Source: Telopea speciosissima
Taxonomy: Eukaryota > Streptophyta > Magnoliopsida > Proteales > Proteaceae
DNA length: 64,000 nucleotides
Direction of reading: 5' to 3'
Assembly: GCF_018873765.1 (NCBI RefSeq)
Contig: NC_057920.1
Span: 7,019,307-7,083,306, forward strand
The notes beneath the pieces are model-generated. The model saw only the letters and a program-made list of their open reading frames with translations, had not been told where the DNA came from and ran no database searches. Made by a program: the position numbers and the translations under genes. Shown in pieces: positions 1 through 9,915 of the stretch. Position 1 is the first letter of the stretch, and each line of letters begins with the position of its first letter.

Positions 1-1527
1 CTGACCCAAAATTAATCCCTACATGTAGCGTAGGATTACAATGTGAATGAGCTAAAGAATTCAAGGACAAATATTGGGCTGAAAATGTAACAGCCCCGTG
101 AATAGCATTAAACCTAACACTTGTTTTTTTTTTTTTTTTTTTTTTTTTTGTTTTAGAATTAAAGCCCACACCTCAGCATGACCCGATGTTGGATTTAGTG
201 TTAATAACTGTGGCTTTAGTTGCGACTTCAAGATGTTATGGGCTTTCAAGTTTTGTAACTTGGGCTAGGTACCCTGATGCCACACTAACGAGCCAAAAGA
301 TTTACCTGATATATGGGCTCCCATGAAACAGGAACGGACTTCGGAACTAACTTTGACTGGTGCTGAAATTGGGGTGGCCTGTCTTATCCTTTAGGCCCAG
401 CCCAGATCCTGAATGAATTCATGAGCTAGCAATCCAAGTAATTGAATTCACCAAAATCTGTTGTGTTTGGTATGGTATGCATTTTCCGTATAGAATATGG
501 GTCTATAACACATTCTAAAACCCATTATTCCACTGATGACTGATTCATTATGGCACCTTCACAAAGATGAACTGTAAGGTTGTGTTTGATATGCATTCTC
601 GGAATAGATTCTGAGTCTAGAACATATTTAGAAACGAGATACCTGGTGGTACTAATCCCCTCTTCCTTTGATGCTTCTATTTCTGGAACAGAACAAAGGA
701 AGGGTATTAGAATGAGTAAGGTTCAAGAATAACATCCACATTATTCATGTCAAATTCTATTGATTCTGTTTGGTTCCTACGTTTATGTCATGAAATAATG
801 TCTGGTGAGCCTCAAATTTTGTGTATGCCCAGCACAACCCACACTATAAATCTAACCATGCTTTAAATTTAAGCTCAATCCTATAATACCACATTTCAAG
901 AAAATGCAATGAAAATTGCTAGGGACATTAGCCTTTTTTTTTTTTTTGGTTTTTTCTTTCAATCCACCCTTCTGTTTGATGAAGAACAGAAAATATTGAG
1001 GTGTAACAAAACAGTTTGATATATAAAGGGGCAAAGAGGTCATTTCAAGAGAGAGCCTATGTACTCTCCATTGTAAGCTCTGAGAGTGTTTTTTTCCTAT
1101 AGAAAATGATATAATCACATCCATTGTTTGGCATATCATTAATATAGGCTACCAAATTTGACATATAATTGAATGATTCGATACGAAGGTAATAAATCGC
1201 AGGTGTGTGGATCCCTTCCTATGTCCTCTCCTTTCTTTGCTAATTATAGCTCATGTCTGTATGTTCTGTGTAACACATTTTATAAGTAGAAAATTGCCAT
1301 GCCAAGAGTGTGGGGATTCCTTCTCATGTCCTCTCACATTCTAACTATGTAAGAGGCACACTGATACTCTCTCTCCTCCTAAATCTTCTTGGCGGCCTTG
1401 TTGGGAAAAAAAAAAAGAAGCATTCCCATTGTGCATTTGTGCTAGGGAGGGGAATGGGAAGCCAAAATGGAGGTAACAACGTGGTGGGCACCGGAGGACA
1501 ACTGACCATGTATTTCATGAATGCTTT
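1..1527. other. Intergenic, AT-rich, no gene seen
   Basis: No reading frame here resembles a known protein. It holds a long T run (about 124-149), a shorter T run near 934-948, and two stretches (about 465-500 and 585-610) beginning with a GTTTGGTATG/GTTTGATATGCATTC motif, the same motif that ends the fold-back elements at 43673 and 43913. These may be decayed ends of that family. Short open frames across poly-T or poly-A are not credible genes. Confidence 0.6.
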
Positions 1528-1880
1528 GCTTTAATGTTTCTGCTTTTTCGATTTCCTCGGCTTATGTTAATTAATGAAATTAAAAAAAAAAAAAAATTGT
1601 TTTTTGGGTAAAATTTAAAAAAAAATTAATAATAAAAATTTAAGCATTAGAAAGTCTTCCAATTTGAAAAGAAACAAGAATATTATGCTTTATTAAGCTA
1701 AAAACTTTGTATTATTTATTTGCAATAGTTCTGAAATACCTACCCCCATTGAATGGTGGACTGTGGGATTGGATTAATGGGTCTATGATTAACTAATTAA
1801 GATTAGGCTGCCTGCATTAGATCTTAAAGACCAATCTCGTAGATGGGTCCTCAAGGCTGAAAGCAAACCTGCAATATAAA
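1528..1880 (+). repeat. Diverged copy of the PADRE-unit distal block
   Basis: This stretch follows the order and wording of about 16280-16865 (unit A) and 22942-23580 (unit B): a CTTTAATG..CTTTTTCGA start, a TTTTATTAAGCTAAAAA motif, a GAA(G/T)GGTGGAC motif, TTAATTAA-rich sequence, a CTCGTAGATGG(A/G)TCCT motif and a final GCAATA. In units A and B this block lies downstream of a PADRE gene, so its presence here suggests a further unit, or the remnant of one, before the window. Similarity was judged by eye. Confidence 0.6.
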
Positions 1881-1962
1881 AAGCTTTTTTTGATAATAAT
1901 ATAATAAGTTGACTTCACAAGGATACCTATCCAGAAGACCAAATATATCTAAAGAAATAATA

Positions 1963-2347
1963 GGATAAATTACACATCACCTTTTGGTTTTCAAACGAAA
2001 CTCAGATCACCTCTTAATTTTTGAAAAAACTCAAATCATCCCCTTTACAGTAACGGTGTTAGTCTGTTGTTATTTATTGGTATGAAAGGATTATTTTACC
2101 CTTGTACTAAAATATTAAAATTAAATTTACAATACTACCCTTCAAAATCTATGTTTAAATGTCAAGGATAATTTAAAGATTTAAATTAATCTAACTGGCT
2201 GACATCATCACTTAATAGCATAAAACTAATGGTACGAACTAATTTGTCGTATTGGGGTTTAAATTAGGGAGTGATTTGAGTTTTTTCAAAAATCAAGGGG
2301 TGATCTGAGTTTTGTTTGAAAACTAAGGGGTGACATGTAATTTACCC
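1963..2347. mobile_element. Mutator-type MITE with long terminal inverted repeats
   Basis: The left end (GGATAAATTACAC...) and the reverse complement of the right end (GGGTAAATTACATG...) match for about 80-90 bp, including a CAAA(C/A)GAAACTCAGATCACC-like segment and a TTTTTGAAAAAACTCAAATCA segment. The flanks 1952-1961 and 2348-2357 both read AAGAAATAAT, a 10-bp target duplication. The size (385 bp), the long inverted repeats and the 9-11 bp duplication fit a non-autonomous Mutator-like element. No coding sequence is present. Confidence 0.8.
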
Positions 2348-3719
2348 AAGAAATAATTATAAAAAAAAATGGGACGAAAATTCTTTACTCCATCAACCCG
2401 AAGTGGTCAGAAGCAATTGACTCCAAAATCCCTGCCCCTTTGAAGAACTGCGATCCCAGATTTAGTTAGGCGATTTGACATGTCTTGTTGAAACATGTTT
2501 GGAGGTTTTGATCACTTGATGAAGTCCTCTCATCCACATTTAGTGCTTGGCATGCACCACCACCCCCTGAACTCCCCTCCCCCTCTAACCCCCACCAAAA
2601 GTCACCCTAGTAGCCTATGAACCCTCGATGGGTTGAGATCAAAAAATAAATCTAACCACTCCTCTCGTACAAGGGGTTTTTCAACAACAACCCCTTGGTC
2701 AAAAATATTTTTTTGATAAGATACCATAAAAAGGTCACCTTACTTGCGTATATTCTTTAAGGAATGAATCGTAGAATGTGGAATACTCTTTTCCTTTCAC
2801 ATAGGATTCTTTTATTATTTTTTCTTTTTAATTTTAAAGTTTATGTAAATCTCATGAGGAAGATATCATTTTCTACATTACTATTGGTTTGACATATAGA
2901 TTTCACCTTATAATAATGTCATGGGGAACCCTCTCCCATTCTTTTATTTTACTATAAATGGAGGACTATTTGGGCACCGAGCTATTGAGATATATACTTT
3001 TTTGGATCAATTGTATTGTGGATTTTTTTATATGATTACTAAATTTTTATCTATCAAGATTTTATTGTAAGATATTTTTTTTTTATGATTTCTTCAATAA
3101 ATTAAAAATATACTTCTTCTTTTTCCCCTATTTTTAAAAGATATCTAATTAATTTGATGTCATATTTGTATTGTTTTTTATTTACTTTTAAATCTACCTC
3201 ATAAATAGATTTAAAAATAAAATGAAGAAGTGAGCCTGCTTGACGATGATTTAAGGAATCGTTATTGGATCGATCGTATACAATTTAATCTGTATAGATA
3301 TAATTTTTCATTGATATCGATTTTTGACCTATACGATACCAATCCAGGGTATTGACCATTGGTAAAATGTAAAGAAAACCAATTTAATTGAAATTTAAGG
3401 GTAAAACTATGAGATTGGATCAGTTTCTCGTACAAGGTTTTCATAAAATATATGAGAATCCGAGAACTTGATTGATCCATGTTCTAAAATTGGCTAACAA
3501 GGGCAAACCCTATTAGTATAACCCTGTGCCCGACTCGGTTCTAGCTAAAATTTACGTTTAGTTTTAATTTCATATATGAAAAATGTAGTTAGATTTTCGA
3601 TTTTCCATAAATGTCAATCTAAAATGACATAAAAGCCCCTACATCCCTTATTTGATGGAATTATGGGAAAATCTCGCGTGTTTGAATACCTTCCCTTTTT
3701 TTTGGGTAAAGCTAAAATT
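2348..3719. other. Intergenic; part resembles the sequence downstream of unit B
   Basis: There is no gene. The stretch 2690-2950 (T(A/G)TATATTCTTT, CATAGGATTCTT or CATGAGATTCTT, ATTATTTTTTC, a CTCATG(A/T)GGA(A/T)GAT motif) parallels 23890-24060, just after unit B. This is more evidence that the region in front of copy 1 belongs to the duplicated array. Near 3270-3370 is a diverged block of TATCGAT/GATACCAAT words like those at 24300-24480 and 42300-42580, which look like remnants of one repeat family. Confidence 0.5.
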
Positions 3720-3892
3720 CACACTAGTCATAATATGGAGTGAGTGTCATTTGTGCATTTGGGTCTGGGTCTAGGTCTTGGTTAGGATCGATCCACTTCG
3801 TTATATTTATTTCTTGCACATCAAGGAACTTAAAAAAGGAAAGAGAATAAAGAAAGAAGGGTACCGAGTAAAGCAGCTAACGCATCTACAAA

Positions 3893-4080
3893 TTTTTGCT
3901 GCTACTCTTATAGTAGGAATGTTCTTTACTACAAAGCTAACAGCCAAGGAAATAGAATAATTCACTTCTCATTTGGGTTCATAAATACTCTCCTAGGTTT
4001 TTGTATTTTCTAAAATACCCCATAAGATCCCATTTCCTTGGCTGCCAGCCTTGTAGCTGGAACATTCCTGCTCAGCAAAA
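3893..4080. mobile_element. MITE (TTTTGCTGCTAC family) in the copy 1 promoter
   Basis: The element begins TTTTTGCTGCTAC and ends CTCAGCAAAA. Both halves carry the complementary motifs GTAGGAATGTTC / GGAACATTCCTGCT and AGCCAAGGAAAT / ATTTCCTTGGCTGCC, so it is a near palindrome of about 188 bp. Relatives lie at about 28480-28660 and 49757-49954. It separates the conserved distal promoter (to about 3890, shared with copies 2-5) from the conserved CGCG/CGTCA box (from about 4090) of copy 1. It is therefore a later insertion into that promoter. Confidence 0.7.
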
Positions 4081-4089
4081 TTTAGTCCG

Positions 4090-4380
4090 TCTACGCGTAC
4101 GTCCACAGTCGTTCTATTACCGCGTCATTGCTGAGGCTTCTCTTCCAAGTATCCACCTCACTCTGACCCCACCATAAATAAATAATAATCCACGTTCCTT
4201 TTCCCCTCTTCCAAGTACCACCTCACTCTACATTCTCTCTTTCTCTCTCTCTGCTTCACATGCTCTGCCTTCCCTCTGCTCTGAAGATTGAACAAGTTTG
4301 TCTCTTTGTCTCCATCTCGACGTCTCTCAAAGCACACACACCCACACAAACACTCTCTCAACAGCCACTCTTGAGGGGAG
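4090..4380 (+). promoter_or_regulatory. Promoter and leader of PADRE copy 1
   Basis: A box conserved in all five copies is present: TACGCGTACGT at 4092-4102, then GCGTCATTGCTGAGG at about 4122-4136. CGCG fits the core bound by CAMTA calmodulin-binding activators. CGTCA is the reverse of TGACG, the core bound by TGA-type bZIP factors. The TTTAAAA element and surrounding roughly 35 bp found in copies 2-5 between CACCTCA and CATTCTCTC are missing here (about 4215-4230). A TAAATAAATAATA run at about 4176-4188 is a possible substitute. The leader is CT-rich. Factor assignments are inferred from core motifs only. Confidence 0.6.
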
Positions 4381-4980
4381 ATGGGATCATGCTTCTCGTC
4401 AAACGCCACTGATGAGTCCCCCAATCCATCCATGGCCAAAGTCATCTCTGCTAATGGCAAGCTCCGTGAGTATCCAATACCCGTTACAGTATCGCAGGTA
4501 CTCGAATTTGAGACCTCTTCCTGCTTTCTCTGCAATTCCGATTCCCTCTTATTCGACGACTACATTCCTTCCCTCGATTCCTCAGAAGAACTTCAGGCGG
4601 GACAGATCTACTTCGTCCTCCCCACCCGTCGCTTACAGTATCGCCTAACTGCTCCGGATATGGCCGCCCTCGCTGTGAAGGCCAGCACTGCGCTCTCTCA
4701 GAGTATCAAGAAAAATGTTGGATGGAATAAGAAGATACGGATATCTCCGGTTTTGAAACTGATCAACAACCAGGTAATCGGGATTATTGGTGGGTTTAAT
4801 GGATATTATGAGTATGATGGGTTTAAGACTTCCAATGACAAATCGAGAATCGGCCGGGTTTCAAGATCTGAGTCCGTTAGGAAATCGCAGAAAAATTCTT
4901 CCAGGCGAATCAAGAAGTTTGCTATTCAATCGTTTCGAAAGAGGTTGAGCACCATTTACGAAGGATCGGAGATCGATTAG
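4381..4980 (+). CDS. PADRE-domain (DUF4228) protein, copy 1
   Basis: A 199-residue single-exon gene of the PADRE/DUF4228 family. These are small plant proteins often induced by pathogens and abiotic stress; their biochemical function is largely unknown. The protein starts MGSCFS, so Gly2 with Ser3 and Ser6 fits an N-myristoylation signal and Cys4 could be palmitoylated, suggesting membrane attachment. The core runs from about residue 19 (KVISANGKLREYPIPV) through SSCFLCNSD and IPSLDSSEEL to APDMAALAVKASTALS near 98-113. A basic Ser-rich stretch (about 160-185) leads to the conserved C-terminal RLSTIYEG motif. The start is fixed by alignment with four paralogues. It is the most diverged of copies 1-3 (KLREYP for NLREYP, Lys-rich middle). 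No break is seen. Confidence 0.93.
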   Translation: MGSCFSSNATDESPNPSMAKVISANGKLREYPIPVTVSQVLEFETSSCFLCNSDSLLFDDYIPSLDSSEELQAGQIYFVLPTRRLQYRLTAPDMAALAVKASTALSQSIKKNVGWNKKIRISPVLKLINNQVIGIIGGFNGYYEYDGFKTSNDKSRIGRVSRSESVRKSQKNSSRRIKKFAIQSFRKRLSTIYEGSEID

Positions 4981-5511
4981 TTCTGGGGATTTTATTCGAT
5001 CGGATCATAATCATCGAGAAAACTGAGATGATACATGCAGAGCATATGTCCTTTTTTTTGTTTTAGCTTCTTTATAAAACCCCTCTCCCGGGTCATTTTG
5101 TTTGAGTCGACCCCTTTTGTAAAATTATCAGGCTCAGACTTTCAATTGGCAGCATTTCATTTTTCATCTTTTATGAAAGTTCTCGAGTGTTAAATGGACC
5201 AGAAATGAAATTATAGCAATGAATTGGAGAAACTGCAACTGACCAAAACCTGTTAAAACTCATTTTCCGGTGTCTGATGGTTAAGAGATTTCGATACTGA
5301 TTTAGTTGGGAGGTATGAATCTTTTAAGTCTGTTTCAAGGATGTAAGTTGGAGAGCTGGACTAGTGAAGGATCTGTGTGTGGAAGCATAAGAAAGGAGCC
5401 ACTGAAGAATTGAAATTTTGAAATTCAAAACCGCCCCCGCAGATGAATCCTCAATTATCTTAGGGCTGTTTGGGTGTGATTTTTATTTCAATTTCAAACA
5501 AAAAAATTGAG
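4981..5511 (+). other. 3' flank of copy 1, shared with copies 2-5
   Basis: The sequence after the stop codon keeps motifs seen after the other copies: CGATCGGATCATAATCATCGAG, GCATATGTCC, a CCCCTTTTGTAAA motif, and CATCTTTTATGAAAGTT at about 5164-5180. These are probably the 3' UTR and poly(A) region. From about 5400 a GAAGAATTGAAATTTTGAAA block matches the sequence after copies 2 and 3 (13478 and 20820), so the homologous unit continues up to the inserted element at 5512. Confidence 0.6.
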
Positions 5512-5771
5512 GGAAATTTACACATACCACCCCTGAGGTTTGACGAAAGGATATTTTCACCCCCCAGTTTTAGAAAATTCTGCGTACCCCCTGAAGTTTG
5601 CAAACGATAACAAATAAGTTCATTCCGTCAATCCATGACTAACACTGTTAAAAATTCGACTTGAACTGACGGAATTGCCCTTACAAGGAATTAAAAAAAA
5701 AAAACACCTGCAACTCATCTTCCCCAATCGATTTTAAGGAAGATGAGTTGCAGGCTTCAAAACCCTTTCAA

Positions 5772-5787
5772 CCTTTAAGGAATTTAG
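5772..5787 (+). repeat. Direct repeat flanking the ACP segment (left)
   Basis: CCTTTAAGGAATTTAG here matches CCCTTAAGGAATTTAG at 6414-6429 with one mismatch. The pair brackets exactly the ACP leader, coding region and 3' flank (5788-6413). A 15-bp direct repeat is the size expected of a LINE-mediated retroposition target duplication, though no poly-A/T tract remains at the 3' side. Confidence 0.6.
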
Positions 5788-5976
5788 CAAAAGTGTTTTA
5801 GCTTGAAGCTTGAGAAATCCAAGAAAATATATAGTTTATCAACAATGACTTACAATATCAAATGGATCAAAATTATTTTTCCATCCATTGCGGATATCAG
5901 ATTCCTACAACTACTCAACAAAGCTGAGCGAAAACGGATGATCCAATCATTACATTCTGGACACAATAACCTAGAA

Positions 5977-6357
5977 CTAGCCAGCCATTGGATGGTTTGC
6001 AATATACTCAATAGCGAGGGGGCAGGAATTAATTTTATCAACCTCCGTATCTGGAATCTCCAGCTTGAACTCCTCCTCTAAAGCCATTACAATTTCAACA
6101 GTATCCAAGCTATCCAAGCCTAGATCTTTCTCGAAATGGACATCTAGGGTAACCTTGGAAGGATCGACCTTGGGGAAGCACTTGACAACATCGAGAACTC
6201 TCTCAATCACTTCTTCCCTCTCGAGATGATTGTCTTCATGGGATGACATCGACCGAATGGAGTTGCAGAGATTCCATGCCTGAGATCCCAATCGATCTAG
6301 TGCCGCAATTTGAACTGGGACTCGACTGTGGCGGAGAATCGAAGCTCTCAGAGCCAT
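5977..6357 (-). CDS. Mitochondrial acyl carrier protein (intronless, inside a transposon)
   Basis: A 126-residue protein when started at the Met of MALRASILRHSR (6357). The frame stays open 13 codons further up, but that part is a CT/GA-repeat leader encoding RESQRERERE. The first 40 or so residues are basic with Arg and Ser and few acids, as in a mitochondrial targeting peptide. The rest is a complete ACP: a helix with VIERVLDVVKCFPKVDP, then FEKDLGLDSLDTVEIVMALE, whose DSL Ser takes 4'-phosphopantetheine, then EEFKLEIPD and the final AIEYIANHPM. Mitochondrial ACP holds growing acyl chains for mitochondrial fatty acid and lipoate synthesis and also associates with complex I. No intron, frameshift or stop is seen. 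The lack of introns suggests a retrocopy. Whether it is expressed is unknown. Confidence 0.88.
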   Translation of the reverse strand: MALRASILRHSRVPVQIAALDRLGSQAWNLCNSIRSMSSHEDNHLEREEVIERVLDVVKCFPKVDPSKVTLDVHFEKDLGLDSLDTVEIVMALEEEFKLEIPDTEVDKINSCPLAIEYIANHPMAG

Positions 6358-6413
6358 CTCTCTCTCTCTCTCTCTCTGGCTCTCTCTCTCGTTCACGCCC
6401 TTGATCTCGACCT

Positions 6414-6429
6414 CCCTTAAGGAATTTAG
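6414..6429 (+). repeat. Direct repeat flanking the ACP segment (right)
   Basis: CCCTTAAGGAATTTAG is the partner of 5772-5787. It lies just upstream of the ACP leader (minus-strand sense). Between 6430 and the inner edge of the right arm (about 6551) is element interior with no coding sequence. Confidence 0.6.
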
Positions 6430-6818
6430 GGTTTCAAATTGGGGAAAAATCCCAAATCAAAACCCTTTTGCGCATCAAAGTTTTGATACCCAACCTGATT
6501 GATTCTTGACTGGAATCCAAGAGAGGGAAAGGCAGAATGACATTAGATGTTGAAAGGGTTGAAAGGGTTTTGAAATCTGCAACTCATCTTCCCCAAAATC
6601 GATTGGGGAAGATGAGTTGCAGGTGTTTTTTTTTTTTTTTTCTTGTAAGGGCAATTCTGTCAGTTCAAGTCTAATTTTTAACAATGTTAGTCATGAACTG
6701 ACGGAATGGGCTTATTTGTTACCGTTTGCAAACCTCAGGGGGGTACGCAGAATTTTCCAAAACTGGTGGGTGAAAATATCCTTTCGTCAAACCTCAGGGG
6801 TGGTATGTGTAAATTTCC

Positions 6819-7236
6819 TAAAAAATAAAAGGAAAAAAGAACGCTTTCATGTGGTTACTACACCTAAGACACAAGAGCCCGTAGAAAGACTGTTCAGTCC
6901 CCATTGAAATAAAAAATCTCATCAAAACCAATGCTACTGTGCGCAATCTGTTGCCCTTAAAAAATTATGGTGTTTGGTCTGATATTTACGCCTTATATAC
7001 GAAAAATTGAAATCAATTTCAATTGAAATAGTGAAATACCTGAGAACTTGTTCTCAATAGTTTTATTATTCCCTTCACTCGAATTAGCATGTGTTAATAA
7101 AACTTTATTCTAATTTGTGGGTGCAGAAAACTTTATTCTACTTTCTATTTATATTTAGGAGAAAGTTTCCCTCCCATCAACAGAGTAGGGTTCACCCACC
7201 CATGTAGGATCATTACTACACTGTTTTTTGCTGCTC
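6819..7236. other. Continuation of copy 1 3' flank into the start of unit A
   Basis: No gene. About 6905-6950 (AAATAAAAAATCTCATCAAAACCAATGC) matches 13820-13860 and 21170-21200 after copies 2 and 3, so it is the far side of the site where the ACP element inserted. From about 7044 the sequence (TTCTCAATAGTTTTATT, then CATGTGTTAATAAAACTTTA) matches 17123-17280 and marks the start of unit A. Confidence 0.55.
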
Positions 7237-7251
7237 AAAGTCAATAATACC
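7237..7251 (+). repeat. LINE target-site duplication (left)
   Basis: AAAGTCAATAATACC here is repeated perfectly at 9916-9930. The same 15 bp occur once, uninterrupted, at 17279-17293 in unit B, which is the empty site. Confidence 0.92.
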
Positions 7252-8499
7252 TTTTTTTTTTGTTGATAAACTGCTTTATTAACGCTGGAACAATGTTCCA
7301 GACCAATCGAAGTACAGAGCTAAAGAAATACACTCAGGAGGATGAGACAAGCAAACAAGATTGGATTGAGAATTAGAACCAAGCTTAGCTAAGATATCAG
7401 CAACTGCATTCGCTTCTCTAAAGATAACTGGCATTCCCCAAGTAACCGATGCCCAAAAATCAGTAGGATGAACTAAAGGGTTTCCAATGGATCAAAAAGC
7501 ACCACATTAGCAAGGAATTCCACAGCCCACAAGTCAATTTAAAAATAAAAAAGCACCACTTAAGCATGGATTCCGCAACTAGGGTTCGACCAGGAAAAAA
7601 AGCCAAATTTGCTAAACTAGTTTTTAGATAGTCAGAGAATTCCATTATCTCATAAATCTCCAACATTCATTCTAAGTTTCTTAGCTCTATCAATTCAATA
7701 GGTTGCATATCAACGACCTATGAGGCCAAAAGGATCCTGATCAAGATTAAAATCCAACTTTTCTCAAATCCTGCCTTTGAGACACCTGATTCTGTATGTC
7801 CAGCAAGAAATAAAAACCACATTCAGACTAACAAGTATAGCTTCAGCCAAACATTTCAAAAAGTTGATTTCACTTTTATTTTTAAACAACCTTAGATGTT
7901 ATCTATCGTGCTTGGTCTCTCATCTACCTCAATTTTCAGAAAAGCTAATCAATTCACTACTTGGAGTAATAAAGTCATGAACAACAACTCCATTTGACAT
8001 CCCACAGAAAATCACTAAAAACTGTAAAAGACGGACACCTGACACCAATTGAAATTGCAAAATGTTCATAACAATTTTTTCCATTGAAAAGGAAAATAGA
8101 AAAGAATGTAAACAAAAGAAATTAGTAATTCTACTCTGTAAACTGAATATAGTGCAAGAAATACTCACAAATTATGAGCCATATGACACAATAGCACACA
8201 AATATACAAACAGAGAGGGACAAAGACAGAGCATTGAAGAATAGGGTTAACGGTCAGGGTTTTCAGAACCAGAGAAAGAGATATCAAATTTTTAGCGGCA
8301 GCCGGCCAGATAAGGAGCTTCAACCGTGCTTTGGCCCAACCTGGGAGATGTTCTCTGTTCTTCACAACAAAATCACAATTTCTCTTCGATTGGAGTCTGT
8401 GGAAGTTGAGATAGATGGATTGAGAGGTAAGGAAGACCCTAAAATTGGGAGTAGCAAGCAAGGGTTTCTCAAGCGCACACAAACACACATGGAGAGGAG

Positions 8500-8782
8500 T
8501 TCGTACCTTCAACAATGGCGATGGAGGCGAGTTGCAGGAGTTGAGGTTGCTTCGGGTGAGAGAAAAGCTTTCAATCGCAGAGAGGAGAAGACGAGTCTCT
8601 TGAGGATTTCTTCTAAGTGAGAGAGGACCTTTCAATCACAGAGAGGAGAAGACGAGTCTCTTGAGGATTTCTTCTAGTTCATACCTTCAACAATGGCAAA
8701 GGAGACGAGTTGCAGAAGTGGGGTGAGGTTGATTCAGATGAGATGGGAGGTTTCAATCGCAGAGACGAGAAGACGACTCTCG
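8500..8782. repeat. Imperfect tandem repeat inside the LINE's inserted DNA
   Basis: TTCGTACCTTCAACAATGGC at 8500 recurs as TTCATACCTTCAACAATGGC at about 8679, followed each time by GA(G/A)ACGAGTTGCAG-like sequence. GAGAAGACGAGTCTCTTGAGG occurs at about 8584 and 8645, with a related GACGAGAAGACGACTCTCGG at about 8763. Units of roughly 60 and 180 bp have been duplicated. The origin of this inserted piece is not recognised; it is less AT-rich than its surroundings. Confidence 0.6.
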
Positions 8783-8892
8783 GTTTGTCCTTTTTTCACC
8801 AACAATTATCGGGCAACAAGTTATTGTAAGTTGAAACACTTTTATGAATTTGTACACAAAATGGTAAAAATAAGAAATTGTTGTTTTTCCAA

Positions 8893-9450
8893 TTACTTTT
8901 TTTGAACATAAATTGTTATAAATTTTAATTTATGATAGCCGAAACATCTGAAATAAAACGGATTTATCAAACGGTTTTTCTGTGCCATTTGTGTGCTGGG
9001 AACATTACTGGCACAGAAACAATAGAAACAAATCGTTGTCAAACGGTGTCTAAGTGTATGCTGAAAAATGATAGACTTGAAGTGTTGAGCCAGCATGATA
9101 CAGTCCTCTAATATTGTCGCAACTCTCCATGGTGAAGTGTGATCCGGGTTGTTGAGAAGATGAATAATATCACTCTCAATTACCAATCGTCTGAAGCCCA
9201 TCACAACAGCCATTTGTAAAGCCTTCTTAACTGCTAATGCCTCTGCAACAAGCGCGAAGTTTCTCCCAATACCCTGGGCGAAACAACAAAAGAAGTGAGA
9301 ATTCTGGTCACGACACACTCCTCCTATCCCTGCAGCACCAGGGTTACCATGACTTGCTCCATCCACATTGAATTTCAGGACACCTTCTGGAGGGGGTATC
9401 CACCTTATCCACCTAGTGCAGGCTGGTTGAATCATAGGATGACATGCCAT
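8893..9450 (-). pseudogene. LINE RNase H-like domain fragment
   Basis: The 185-codon open frame contains the N-terminal RVT_3 RNase H fold: WIPPPEGVLKFNVDGASHGN with the first Asp, a GGVCRD strand, the catalytic-type Glu in AEALAVKKAL, and the Asp in VIESD. The similarity stops after FQHTLR near 9050; the last 50 codons are inserted DNA. It is a piece of the retrotransposon described at 7252-9915, not a host RNase H. Confidence 0.85.
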
Positions 9451-9915
9451 CTGATCTTTGGCGAATGTGATCGCTCTTAACTTGTTGTGTTAGGACTAAA
9501 AGGTTCTCCACGAAAGAGAAAATCCCAATAAGCTCGCCATATTATCTACATTACGCTGCAAAAAAGGGCTGATTTCAACCTATCATCTCTGTTAGAAGAT
9601 CTCGAGTAGTTCATAGCTGTAAATATCCCAGTCTTAATCTCCTGCACACCAAAGAAGTCAAGAAGTCCAAGAGAGGCCCAAATAAGTTGAACTTCTCGGC
9701 AGTTTAAAAAGAGATGATCCGCACTCTGCTGATGCTCCCCGCATAGTATGCAATCAGGGTTGAGAGGAAAGCCTCTTTGATTTAAAAGGTCAGGTAGCGG
9801 TAATTTCTGATGCAGTATTTTCTATAATAAGTGTTGAGTTTTTGGAGCTGCTGGTAGGTGCCATACTTTCAACCAAAAGGAACCATGCACTGTGTTACTC
9901 CCCTGTATGGCCATT

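Larger units (their letters stand above)
5512..6818. mobile_element. Fold-back (Pack-type) element carrying a mitochondrial ACP gene
   Basis: The left arm (5512-5776) is repeated in reverse complement at about 6551-6818. The arms start GGAAATTTACACATACCACC and run through matching GAGGTTTGACGAAAGGATAT, GTTTGCAAACG(A/G)TAACAAAT, TTGAACTGACGGAAT-like and ACACCTGCAACTCATCTTCC segments, then AACCCTTTCAACC. Each arm contains its own hairpin, CTGCAACTCATCTTCC paired with GGAAGATGAGTTGCAG. Long terminal inverted repeats and the (G)GGAAATTTACAC end resemble Mutator-like elements, and gene carriage would make it Pack-MULE-like. Flanks are A-rich and no clean target duplication is visible. It lies in copy 1's 3' flank; the equivalent places in units A and B lack it. 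Confidence 0.82.
7252..9915 (-). mobile_element. 5'-truncated LINE, minus strand, with target duplications and inner foreign DNA
   Basis: A run of T at 7252 onward is the poly(A) tail of a minus-strand LINE. Read on the minus strand, about 9830-9500 encodes a zinc-binding RVT region (CILCGEHQQSADHLFLNC). About 9450-9050 encodes an RNase H-like RVT_3 domain (FNVDGASHGNPGAAGIGGV, then AEALAVKKAL and VIESD). About 7445-7385 encodes its end (REANAVADILAKLG). The piece between (about 7440-9050) does not read as LINE and looks like a later insertion. Perfect 15-bp duplications flank the whole block, and unit B has the empty site. The element is truncated and inactive. Confidence 0.88.
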
